A DNA stretch of 7,638 nucleotides, taken from Chromatiaceae bacterium. Its GTDB lineage: Bacteria; Pseudomonadota; Gammaproteobacteria; Chromatiales; Chromatiaceae. The notes beneath the pieces are model-generated. The model saw only the letters and a list, made by a program, of their open reading frames with translations, was not told the origin of the DNA and made no database searches. Position numbers and translations under genes: made by a program. Within the stretch, counting starts at the first letter, position 1; each line of letters starts with the position of its first letter. The stretch is taken from contig DTXR01000125.1 in the NCBI GenBank assembly GCA_012962365.1, positions 1 through 7,638 on the forward strand, in the 5' to 3' direction. Of the stretch, positions 1 to 6,414 are shown one piece after another.

Positions 1-576
1 CCCTGTTACCACAGCCAGGATGACAAACCCCAGCCACAACCAGGTGCGGGAGCGACGATCGAACTGGATATCCTTGGCCCAACCTTTCTTCACCAGCTTC
101 AGATGCAGCATTTCCGCCCACTCCGCCACCAGATGATAGGGACAGACCCAGGAGCAGAAAGTACGCCCGCCCAACAGCCACCACAGGATGAATACGGTAA
201 CAGTACCGATCACCAGATTGATGACTACATGCTTGAATGCCAGCATTACCTGCAGCGCCGAATTCAGGTCAGCCATGTGAAAACCGGCGAAACGCGACGC
301 GGTGAGCGCCCCTTCCAGCAACTGGATATCCAGATAATAGGACACGACAAACAGCATATTGACCGCGATCAGCACGGCCCAACGCTTGCGTCGCAGGCGC
401 TCAGGCTGCTTGTTGGCATGCTTTTCCGCCAGCTCGATATGGATGGCTTCGATGCGCTCCTTGTCCGCGAACTTGTACTTGTGCAACTCCCTGACATCTT
501 CCTGCAACTCGGACTTGGCAACACGCCGGGGTGCACCACCCAGTAATACACGTATGGATTCGATGACATTTCTCAT
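1..576 (-). CDS. nosH: NosH, NapH-like membrane ferredoxin protein (C-terminus cut by window)
   Basis: NosH is the membrane partner of NosG. By analogy with NapGH, the pair is thought to take electrons from the quinol pool and pass them towards the periplasmic reductase. The visible 192 residues start with a charged cytoplasmic stretch (about residues 15-66, rich in K, R and E). A first membrane helix follows at about 67-82, a periplasmic loop, and a second helix at about 116-135. Next comes GRTFCSWVCP (C141 and C145, a CxxxCP motif), typical of NapH/NosH/RdxA-type proteins, and a third helix begins near 179. The reading frame is open to base 1, so the remaining helices and the C-terminal ferredoxin CxxCxxCxxxCP clusters lie outside. 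The start ATG overlaps the nosG stop by four bases (ATGA), so the two are translationally coupled. The sequence PYHLVAEWAE after the Cys motif favours NosH over NapH; the context agrees. Confidence 0.88.
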   Translation of the reverse strand, partial: MRNVIESIRVLLGGAPRRVAKSELQEDVRELHKYKFADKERIEAIHIELAEKHANKQPERLRRKRWAVLIAVNMLFVVSYYLDIQLLEGALTASRFAGFHMADLNSALQVMLAFKHVVINLVIGTVTVFILWWLLGGRTFCSWVCPYHLVAEWAEMLHLKLVKKGWAKDIQFDRRSRTWLWLGFVILAVVTG

Positions 577-1418
577 AGCGTTCTCATCCCCCGGCTGTTC
601 TCGCGGCTGTCGCTGCTGTCCATGACAATAACGGCCGGCTCTACCGGACAAATCATTTCACACACGCCGCAGCCCACGCAGCCATCCAGAATCACCGGTG
701 TCATTACACCGTTGATGTTCTGCAACTCGATGGCATGTTTGGGCGGACATTCGTTCTTTTGCCGCACGGCCACCAGATCCATTTTCTTGCCCTTGCGCTG
801 CTCATCTTCCTCGGCACATTTGACGATATTGATCTCGATGGGACACTGCCGCACACACAGGTCGCAAAGCTCAAGGTCATAGGGATGCTCCGCCACGGCA
901 ATCGGGTTCCAGCGATCAATCTCTGCGTAACGCAGCTTGCCCTTGAAATCCGCTCCTCTCGCCTGCCCCTTGAAGCCCTGGCCGTTTACCGCCAGACACT
1001 GCTTCAGGTTCACGGTCTTCGCCACACCCATGTCCACTTCAGAAGCGAAGGAGATTTCATGAATCAGAGCGCCTGTTGGACAGGCCAATACGCATTGCAA
1101 GCCATCACAGGAAAAATCGCAGGCCTGATTCCGCGCATCGATATAAGGCACGCCAACACCCAGGCCATCAGACAGATCGCCCAGCTTGATCGCCTCCACC
1201 GGACAGACCTGCACACACTGACCGCATTTGATGCAAGCCGCCAGAAAGTCTTTTTCGTTCAGAGCCCCCGGCGGCCGCAACCGTTCCACCCACTTGCCGA
1301 TCACTGGCACCATTCCCAGCAGCGCGATACCTGTTACACCTGCCGTCATCGCAATCGAGCGTATGAACTGGCGCCGCTCTTTCTGCTTGGGTGTCAAACG
1401 TTTTGCTTTCTTGGTCAT
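573..1418 (-). CDS. nosG: NosG, NapG-like periplasmic ferredoxin with four Fe-S clusters
   Basis: This 281-residue protein is a NapG-family ferredoxin that works with NosH in electron delivery to nitrous oxide reductase. The N-terminus has a twin-arginine (Tat) signal, RRQFIR at 15-20, followed by a hydrophobic stretch at about 22-41, which fits export of a folded Fe-S protein to the periplasm, possibly still membrane-anchored. Cysteine groups follow: C62/65/68/72 (CxxCxxCxxxCP), C100/104/109/113 (CxxxCxxxxCxxxCP), C185/188/192 with C201 nearby, and C247/250/253/257 (CxxCxxCxxxCP). This matches four [4Fe-4S] clusters as in NapG. C141 and C224 are extra. The start has a GGAG seven bases upstream and comes one base after the nosD stop (TGA-T-ATG). 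The stop overlaps the nosH start. A napG identity cannot be excluded by motif alone, but the nosD and nosH neighbours decide it. Confidence 0.92.
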   Translation of the reverse strand: MTKKAKRLTPKQKERRQFIRSIAMTAGVTGIALLGMVPVIGKWVERLRPPGALNEKDFLAACIKCGQCVQVCPVEAIKLGDLSDGLGVGVPYIDARNQACDFSCDGLQCVLACPTGALIHEISFASEVDMGVAKTVNLKQCLAVNGQGFKGQARGADFKGKLRYAEIDRWNPIAVAEHPYDLELCDLCVRQCPIEINIVKCAEEDEQRKGKKMDLVAVRQKNECPPKHAIELQNINGVMTPVILDGCVGCGVCEMICPVEPAVIVMDSSDSRENSRGMRTL

Positions 1419-1419
1419 A

Positions 1420-2763
1420 TCAATTCTCCAGACTGCGCCTCAATTGCTCGAGAGCATTGGACAAATCAGCGGGATCTTCTTCAACTGCCCCTGCAGGCTG
1501 TTGTTCTGGCTTTGACGCTGGTGCAACTTCGGTGTCGTTCTCGGCCAGCAGATTCAGATAGGGTTTGCTGTCACGCACGAGCAGGCGCGGTTCAGAGAAC
1601 GGCGCCAGACGCTCGAGAAAATCCAGCACCTCCAGCAAAGGCGATCCCTTGAAAAACTGCGCATAGGGCTCGTTCTGCCACAACCGATCGGCATAGGCAT
1701 ACAACTCATAGGGGCTGTCGCCGATACCATCAGCATCCTGATCGAAGCCTTCGTAATTACTCCAGTAGTTTCCTTCCCAGTCGTTACGATTGGCTGTACC
1801 ACCGCCGGAAACAACGATCTGAGTTAGATTGTCCACGAAACGATTGTTTTTGAAAATGTTGCTGTGCCAGTCATTCAGGAAGCGAATGCCAATACCGTTG
1901 TATGCGATCAGATTGTTGCTGAACCGATTGGTCGTATCCGGCTGAAAGGGAGAAACATCGATATACAGTCCACTGGCGCAATAGAGCACCGTATTACCTT
2001 CAATAGTTAGGTCAGAGGTTTCCTTGAAACCAATGCCAATACCCGTGGGGCCGGCAGCGTGAGCAATATGGTTGTTTCTGACCACCACGCTGTCGCTGTA
2101 CATGAGAAAAATTCCCACTGCGTTGTTCAGATAGTAATTGTTCTCCACGAGATTGTAGCGGGAATACATGAAGTGCAGAGAATAGCGGCCATTGGTCGTA
2201 CGATTGCCGGTAATGATGTTGTTGGCAGAATACCAGATAACCATATCGCGCACATTTTCCGACACATTATCGAGGATCTTGTTGTCGAAACTGTACCAGA
2301 GCCGTACCGAATCACCCTTCTGCCCCAGCTCGAAATCCGGCTTGGAACTGATGTGATTACGTTTGACGATATTGTTTCTGGACTGCTGGAGATCCACACC
2401 AAACAGGACATTGTCCATGACATTGTCCTTGACCACATTGAAATTGCCTCGGACCTGCACCCCGGCATCGATGTCGTTGGTGGATTCCCCGGAATTTGTC
2501 AGATGCAGGTTCTTCAGGGTCGCGCCATCGGTTTTCAGCGTCACTACCGTACCCTTGCCGCCAGCATCGATCGTCGCCTTGTTTTGCCCGTCTATGGTTA
2601 TGGGCTTCGTCACCACGACCGGCCCGGCATAGGTGCCGGGCGGCAGTAGCAGGGTTTCCCCTTCTTCGGTCTGGTCGATCAGTTCCTGGAGGGCAGGCTG
2701 GGTACCGGCAAAAGCAAATGCCGGACACAGCAAAAACAGCAGACCCCACAGCCGTACAGCCAT
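1420..2763 (-). CDS. nosD: NosD, periplasmic beta-helix protein for copper-centre assembly
   Basis: NosD is the periplasmic partner of the NosFY ABC transporter and is required for maturation of the CuZ centre of NosZ. The 447-residue product begins with a Sec signal peptide (MAVRLWGLL, cleavage likely after AFAFA, about residue 19). Repeats of the parallel beta-helix (CASH / right-handed beta-helix) kind then run to about residue 335, seen as regularly spaced N-N-x-I or N-x-V/I units such as SRNNIVKRNHI, SANNIITGNRT and SRYNLVENNYY. The C-terminal part includes the conserved block NDWEGNYWSNYEGFDQDADGIGDSPY (broken here as NDWEGNYWSNY, then DQDADGIGDSPY), typical of NosD. The last 40 residues are a Pro/Ala/Glu-rich tail ending in a short charged helix. 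The ATG overlaps the nosB-like stop by one base (TGATG); a GTG one codon earlier is possible. Length is usual for the family. Confidence 0.95.
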   Translation of the reverse strand: MAVRLWGLLFLLCPAFAFAGTQPALQELIDQTEEGETLLLPPGTYAGPVVVTKPITIDGQNKATIDAGGKGTVVTLKTDGATLKNLHLTNSGESTNDIDAGVQVRGNFNVVKDNVMDNVLFGVDLQQSRNNIVKRNHISSKPDFELGQKGDSVRLWYSFDNKILDNVSENVRDMVIWYSANNIITGNRTTNGRYSLHFMYSRYNLVENNYYLNNAVGIFLMYSDSVVVRNNHIAHAAGPTGIGIGFKETSDLTIEGNTVLYCASGLYIDVSPFQPDTTNRFSNNLIAYNGIGIRFLNDWHSNIFKNNRFVDNLTQIVVSGGGTANRNDWEGNYWSNYEGFDQDADGIGDSPYELYAYADRLWQNEPYAQFFKGSPLLEVLDFLERLAPFSEPRLLVRDSKPYLNLLAENDTEVAPASKPEQQPAGAVEEDPADLSNALEQLRRSLEN

Positions 2764-4010
2764 CACTGTTGGCTGGCATCCTTGCGCCGCAACAATGCTG
2801 CTACCGCCAGCAGCGCGGCCATGAGCATCATCAGGCCAAAGCCCAGATCAGGATAGGAATGGGTAGTAAACTGCGCCACCTTACCCTGGCCAAACACAGT
2901 GGGCATGAACGGCTTGACCGTAAAGGCGCCCATGGCGTTCAGGTTGTGGCCATACCACCACAGCCAGGCGGAGTACTCGATGACGAAGAACAAAGGCAGC
3001 GCCATGGGAACCACGATCAACAACCAATACAGGATTCCCTTGCTCTTACGTGCACCCCAAACCAATAGCACCATGGCAGCGATGATACCCCAGAAAACAA
3101 CATTGGCAGCTGTGGTCATGGTCTTGACCAATGGGCGGATTTCTTCCGGGTTATTGAAATAGCGGCCCAGACTCTTCTCGTAATGCCAACGCATGACCTG
3201 AGCATTGCTGCCAGTCCATTCTTCCTGCTCGCTGACAGGCCTCTTCCTCTGGTCGATAAGGAAGGTACCCTTGAGCAGCGCGATGTTGTCCAGCTTGGCA
3301 TTACCCTTCTGGGGTTTTTCGACTGTACCACCAGCTTCCAGGCCCAGCCCTTCGCCACTGACCAGCGAGGTGCCCAGGCCGGCCAGCTTCTGGGTCATCT
3401 CGTCTTCACTGTCCTTTTGTTCCTCAATGGACACCACATTTTCGGGGATGGCTTCCTTCATTCGTTCGATAAGTTCATCATTGCGGTTACGACCACTGTC
3501 CCGCTCCGTATCCTGATCCATGGAGGTAACAAGCGCTTCGATATAGCCCGCATTCTGGTATTTGAGCCCATCAGTGCCATACCAGGTCATGTACATCCAG
3601 ATGGCGATGGCGGCAAATCCCGCAGACATCAGCGGCACGCGAATTTTGGGCTTGGTGCAGGCAAAACCCAGCAGCATGACACCCAGGAAGCTCATCAAGA
3701 AAGGTGAGAAAGCACGTTCGACCACCCCACCGGCAGCAATCGGATACATGCCGACATAGTGATTGATGGTGTCCATTTCATGCACGCAGTCCAGCGCTTC
3801 ATCTTCCGTGACTTCTGCCTTCTCGGTTTTCTTGCAACCGTTGAAGACCCCGTTCATATGAAATTCGATACGCACACCATCCGGAAAGGATTCCTCGGGA
3901 TAGTTGGGCGCTGTCAGGGATACCCACCAGGCTGGAGCAAAATAAATCAGCGCCAGCAATACTAAACTGACCAAAATCAGCAGATTGGAAATAATTACAC
4001 GCTTGGACAT
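2763..4010 (-). CDS. nosB: NosB-like six-helix membrane protein of the nos cluster
   Basis: I assign this mainly by position: clade II nos clusters carry nosB, a membrane protein of unknown function, directly before nosD. The 415-residue product has hydrophobic segments at about 8-31, 102-118, 125-143, 301-319, 325-345 and 389-407. Large soluble loops lie at about 32-101 and 144-300. The second is acidic and polar, contains a Gly-rich stretch near 211-228, and looks partly disordered. The first loop holds C59 and C75 and the motif HEM (77-79), then NHYVGM (83-88), which could bind metal or form a disulfide. No cofactor motif such as CXXCH is present. The start is chosen at MSKRVI, which has AGGT six bases upstream; a longer frame from base 4064 would add an 18-residue stretch without a good ribosome site. 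The stop overlaps nosD (TGATG), so production is coupled to it. Role is inferred: electron transfer or copper handling at the membrane. Confidence 0.7.
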   Translation of the reverse strand: MSKRVIISNLLILVSLVLLALIYFAPAWWVSLTAPNYPEESFPDGVRIEFHMNGVFNGCKKTEKAEVTEDEALDCVHEMDTINHYVGMYPIAAGGVVERAFSPFLMSFLGVMLLGFACTKPKIRVPLMSAGFAAIAIWMYMTWYGTDGLKYQNAGYIEALVTSMDQDTERDSGRNRNDELIERMKEAIPENVVSIEEQKDSEDEMTQKLAGLGTSLVSGEGLGLEAGGTVEKPQKGNAKLDNIALLKGTFLIDQRKRPVSEQEEWTGSNAQVMRWHYEKSLGRYFNNPEEIRPLVKTMTTAANVVFWGIIAAMVLLVWGARKSKGILYWLLIVVPMALPLFFVIEYSAWLWWYGHNLNAMGAFTVKPFMPTVFGQGKVAQFTTHSYPDLGFGLMMLMAALLAVAALLRRKDASQQ

Positions 4011-4130
4011 GACATTACCTGTTGGATAAAAACTGAAGGGATAAAACTTAAGTGCTTTCACCATGGATAGCCATGATTTCCCGCAATTTTACCCGCTGTA
4101 GAGACAGTATTTACCCGGTTAAAAAAGTAT
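4011..4130 (-). other. Leader of the nosB-like/nosDGH unit
   Basis: These 120 bases lie between the tandem terminators and the nosB-like start, so they should hold a promoter for the downstream unit. I see no convincing -35/-10 pair. TAAAAT (minus strand, about 4092-4087) is the best -10-like hexamer but has no matching -35. A weak FNR-like sequence (7 of 10 bases) lies at 4073-4086. Two near-identical runs, GTTTTATCC and GTTTTTATCC, lie just before the ribosome site, and CATGG-N5-CATGG-like symmetry lies near 4062-4075. None of these can be assigned a function. Confidence 0.35.
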
Positions 4131-4152
4131 AAAAAAGCGACAAGTCGCTTTT
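4131..4152 (-). terminator. Intrinsic terminator, second of a tandem pair
   Basis: On the minus strand AAAAGCGA and TCGCTTTT form an eight-base stem around the loop CTTG, and six T residues (4136-4131) follow, partly paired in the stem. This is a classic Rho-independent shape. The A-run on the other side makes it potentially active in both directions, although no plus-strand gene ends here. It closes the cytochrome unit and insulates the nosB-like gene. Confidence 0.8.
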
Positions 4153-4157
4153 CCGTG

Positions 4158-4192
4158 AAAACACTCCCCGCCAACAGCCTGCCGGCGGGGAG
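4158..4192 (-). terminator. GC-rich hairpin terminator, first of a tandem pair
   Basis: CTCCCCGCC (4164-4172) and GGCGGGGAG (4184-4192) form a perfect nine-base stem with an 11-base loop. Reading on the minus strand the stem is followed by TGTTTTC, a short imperfect T-run. It lies 48 bases after the stop codon of the diheme cytochrome gene and directly before a second, better terminator. Confidence 0.75.
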
Positions 4193-4240
4193 CACGCTTT
4201 GAGCCTAACTGAAAGCCCGGATCAAAACCGGGCGGTCAGA

Positions 4241-4966
4241 TCAATCGTAATCAGGATTGATGTAATCCTTGGATGGCGCAAGATCTTTCTTGGGTACAGG
4301 AATCCGGGAAACATAGTTGATGACATGCTTCATGTCCTCATTACTGAATTCCTTGATTTGCTGCACCATGTCCGGGTTGGCGTTGCGGCGCTTGCCGTCA
4401 CGAATCCACTCGAACTGACGCACCATATACAGATAGTGCTGGCCCTGAATTTTAGGATAGAACTCATCGGGTATACCTTCGCCATTTTCACCATGGCACT
4501 TCACGCAGTTGTCGGCGTAGAGCTTCTTGCCCTTTTCAAATTCAGGAGTACCTTCTGCCCAGTCACCCTTGCCGTTGTCGGGATTCATAAGCAGTTTGGC
4601 GATATAGTGTGTGACGTCAGCCATTGCCTGAGGGCCGCCAATGGATTCCGGCTTGGCAAAAGGATACATGGTGGGGTTATCGCGGTTACCCTCACGGATA
4701 TCAGCAAGCTGCTTTACCAGCACGCTCTGATGCTGTCCGGCAATCTGCGGGAAGGTGCCGTCTTTTGAACCCCATCCCTCCGTCAGATGACATGCCGCGC
4801 ACACTTCATACACTTCGATGCCATTTTCATGATCCGGTTTCAGGTGCAGCGCTTCATCACGCTCACCACCTTTTGACATCCATTTATCCTGAGCCGATAA
4901 AGCGACGCCACTGATCAGCATAGTAGCAGCGAAACTCAGCACTGATGCGGTCAAACGTTTGTTCAT
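4241..4966 (-). CDS. Diheme c4-type cytochrome c, periplasmic
   Basis: This 241-residue protein is a likely periplasmic electron carrier feeding NosZ. It has a Sec signal peptide (MNKRLTAS, hydrophobic core to about 24, cleavage probable after ALSA at 25). Two heme c sites follow: CAACH (56-60) and CVKCH (154-158), the layout of the cytochrome c4 family with two similar halves. Each half repeats the pattern FPQIAGQH / YPKIQGQH, then a Q-x5-R/I-x-G-x-R helix. M100 (NPTM) and M200 (NPDM) stand at the expected distance after each heme and are the probable axial ligands. The start at MNKRL has GGAG eight bases upstream; a longer frame to 5029 has no signal-peptide logic. It has its own 180-base leader with an FNR-like site and is followed by two terminators, so it can be expressed alone. 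It could equally be called a NosC-type cytochrome, but sequence similarity to Wolinella NosC1/C2 is not something I can test. Confidence 0.9.
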   Translation of the reverse strand: MNKRLTASVLSFAATMLISGVALSAQDKWMSKGGERDEALHLKPDHENGIEVYEVCAACHLTEGWGSKDGTFPQIAGQHQSVLVKQLADIREGNRDNPTMYPFAKPESIGGPQAMADVTHYIAKLLMNPDNGKGDWAEGTPEFEKGKKLYADNCVKCHGENGEGIPDEFYPKIQGQHYLYMVRQFEWIRDGKRRNANPDMVQQIKEFSNEDMKHVINYVSRIPVPKKDLAPSKDYINPDYD

Positions 4967-5040
4967 ATCTTCATCTCCGAAAACAAAGAGTAGTGGGCTG
5001 TTATCGCGGTCAGCGCCCACTGTACCCAAGTATTAAAAAA

Positions 5041-5089
5041 CCATGAAATGTTAACATTTCAACCATACTCCGCATTTGAGGAAAATCAA
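5041..5089 (-). promoter_or_regulatory. Predicted FNR/DNR-activated promoter of the diheme cytochrome gene
   Basis: On the minus strand TTGATTTTCCTCAA (5089-5076) matches the FNR/ANR/DNR box TTGAT-N4-ATCAA in 9 of 10 specified bases. A -10-like TAACAT lies at 5053-5048. With the start at about 5041 the box is centred at -41.5, the standard place for a class II FNR-type activator. The leader to the ATG would be about 75 bases. This fits expression under low oxygen or with nitric oxide signalling. Family knowledge: the same box is read by FNR, ANR and DNR/NnrR-type regulators, so the exact regulator cannot be told. Confidence 0.6.
5044..5061. repeat. Perfect 18-base palindrome over the predicted -10 region
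   Basis: TGAAATGTTAACATTTCA reads the same on both strands with no mismatch. It covers the TAACAT proposed as -10 element of the diheme cytochrome promoter, so a dimeric repressor bound here would block RNA polymerase. It is AT-rich and has no T-run after it, so it is not a good terminator. The core TGTTAACA also occurs at 6389-6396, in the spacer before the fusion cytochrome gene. No regulator can be named with confidence. Confidence 0.5.
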
Positions 5090-5148
5090 GTGCGACGCTT
5101 TGACTCCTTGGAAAACAAACAAATGCATCTGCTAAGGCATTTCCACAA

Positions 5149-6306
5149 TCAGTCATCCTGATAGGACAACCAGGCCAGAATATCGCTAATCTCGGCATCG
5201 CTAAACTGCTGAAATATTTGTTGATCTCTTGGGTCATCATGCACCCGCTTGCCCTTGCGGAACCTGTCTATCTGCTGCAGCAGATATTTGCTGTGTTGCC
5301 CGGTAAGCAATGGGACGCTCAACACCCGGTTACCTTCGCCTTTTTTGCCATGACAGGTTGCGCACTCTTTTCTGTACAAGCGACCACCTGCACGGGCATT
5401 CCCCGGAAAATGGGGAATATTCAATGATTTCTTGCTCTCTTCCAGGCGCCCCAGGGCATCGAAATCCTTCTTGTTTGCCGCATCTTCCCCGATCACGGAA
5501 ATATGGGCCGGCAGGTCGATACTCGCCAGGTACGCCGTTATCGTGGCGACGTCCTTTGCAGGCAGCTCCCGGTCGTTGGCAAAGGGGATCATGGGAATGT
5601 TGATCCGCTTGCGATTCTTGAAGTGTTCCAACTGTCTCGCCAGATAAGCCGGGTTCATGCCAGCCAGCCGGGGGTATTCACCATCCGGCGTACCCTGTGC
5701 ATAGACACCGTGGCAGGCGGCACAGATCTCCATAATATCTTCCGCATCTTCAGGATCAAAATCAGGAAGTCCGGCCTTCGCCGTGAGGGTTTGCGGCAGA
5801 TGGTGTGCGATGCCCTTGTGGCAGTCGATACAGGTCTTACCCTCGTCCATGGCATCCTTGTGGATGCGTGCGGCAAAGCGCGCCTGCCCCTTCAGATCCA
5901 TAACCGAGAAATTGTGGCAGTTGCGGCATTCCCGCGAGTCCGTCGCCTTCATCACCTTCCACACATGCTCAGCGAGTTGTGGACGCCGCGCCTCGAACTT
6001 TTCCCTGGTATCGATGGTGCCTTTGAGCCAGTGATAGACCTCATTGGAAGCCTGAATCTTGCGAATGACCTTGGGAATCCATTCCTTGGGCACATGACAA
6101 TCCGGGCAGGCCGCCTGCACACCGGAAGGATTGGAAAAATGGACGGATGTCTTGTACTCCTGGTACACATTGTCATGCATTTCATGGCAGGAGATGCAAA
6201 ACGACAGCGTATTGGTCGCTTCCATGACGGTATTGAAGCCGCCCCAGAGAACAACACCCAGCACTATCAGGCCAAGGGCACTCCAGATCGAACGCTTCTT
6301 ACTCAT
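5149..6306 (-). CDS. NapC/NirT tetraheme quinol dehydrogenase fused to a diheme c4-like domain
   Basis: This 385-residue protein probably oxidises membrane quinol and passes electrons within one chain to c4-like hemes facing NosZ or its carriers. Residues 9-29 form an N-terminal membrane anchor. Residues 30-171 are a NapC/NirT/NrfH-type domain with CISCH (37-41), CPDCH (67-71), CRNCH (127-131) and CIDCH (159-163). CHEM with Met43 and the ending HKGIAHHLP are hallmarks of the family. A linker leads to a c-type domain with CAACH (195-199) and M239 as likely ligand, then about 65 residues of linker, and a last domain with CATCH (315-319). The last domain contains no methionine after its heme. 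NapC proteins are normally about 180-200 residues, so the second half is an addition. No clear Shine-Dalgarno precedes MSKKRS; a 9-codon upstream frame overlaps the start. A hairpin separates it from the preceding cytochrome gene. Confidence 0.9.
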   Translation of the reverse strand: MSKKRSIWSALGLIVLGVVLWGGFNTVMEATNTLSFCISCHEMHDNVYQEYKTSVHFSNPSGVQAACPDCHVPKEWIPKVIRKIQASNEVYHWLKGTIDTREKFEARRPQLAEHVWKVMKATDSRECRNCHNFSVMDLKGQARFAARIHKDAMDEGKTCIDCHKGIAHHLPQTLTAKAGLPDFDPEDAEDIMEICAACHGVYAQGTPDGEYPRLAGMNPAYLARQLEHFKNRKRINIPMIPFANDRELPAKDVATITAYLASIDLPAHISVIGEDAANKKDFDALGRLEESKKSLNIPHFPGNARAGGRLYRKECATCHGKKGEGNRVLSVPLLTGQHSKYLLQQIDRFRKGKRVHDDPRDQQIFQQFSDAEISDILAWLSYQDD

Positions 6307-6328
6307 GTGCTTTTTGTTCTGAATTCAT
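6299..6328 (-). other. Possible 9-codon upstream reading frame overlapping the fusion cytochrome start
   Basis: On the minus strand an ATG opens the frame MNSEQKAHE and its stop TAA falls inside the first codons of the fusion cytochrome gene (ATGAGTAA). Because the main ATG lacks a clear ribosome site, terminating ribosomes could re-initiate there. The frame itself also has only a weak ribosome site (AGGTG about 12 bases upstream), so this may be chance. Confidence 0.2.
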
Positions 6329-6354
6329 ATCTGGCGGCTCACCTGCATCTCTGC

Positions 6355-6385
6355 AAACAACACGGCCTGGCAAAGCCAGGCCGTG
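6355..6385 (-). terminator. Hairpin terminator or attenuator between the two cytochrome genes
   Basis: CACGGCCTGGC (6361-6371) and GCCAGGCCGTG (6375-6385) form a perfect 11-base GC-rich stem with a three-base loop. On the minus strand it is followed by TTGTTTGC, a broken T-run, so termination may be partial. It lies 30 bases after the stop of the monoheme cytochrome gene. No strong promoter is seen between it and the next gene, which suggests read-through to the fusion cytochrome. It could also protect the upstream mRNA from 3' decay. Confidence 0.65.
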
Positions 6386-6414
6386 AACTGTTAACACAGT
6401 ATTTCGCAAAAAAA

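Noticed and set aside
735..1652. Long plus-strand open frame of about 305 codons opposite nosG and nosD
   Set aside because: It mirrors the coding frames of two clear genes, has a composition rich in His/Arg/Leu typical of antisense frames, and shows no domain or ribosome site.
4073..4086. FNR-like sequence TTGCGGGAAATCAT before the nosB-like gene
   Set aside because: Only 7 of 10 bases match and no acceptable -10 lies at the required distance.
4096..4107. Inverted repeat CTGT-AGAG-ACAG in the leader of the nosB-like gene
   Set aside because: Four-base arms are expected by chance in a sequence of this length.
5121..5142. AAATGCATCT, similar to half of an NsrR site, with an inverted AAATGC/GCATTT pair
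   Set aside because: Only one half-site matches well, the second half at the proper spacing is missing, and it lies upstream of the activator box.
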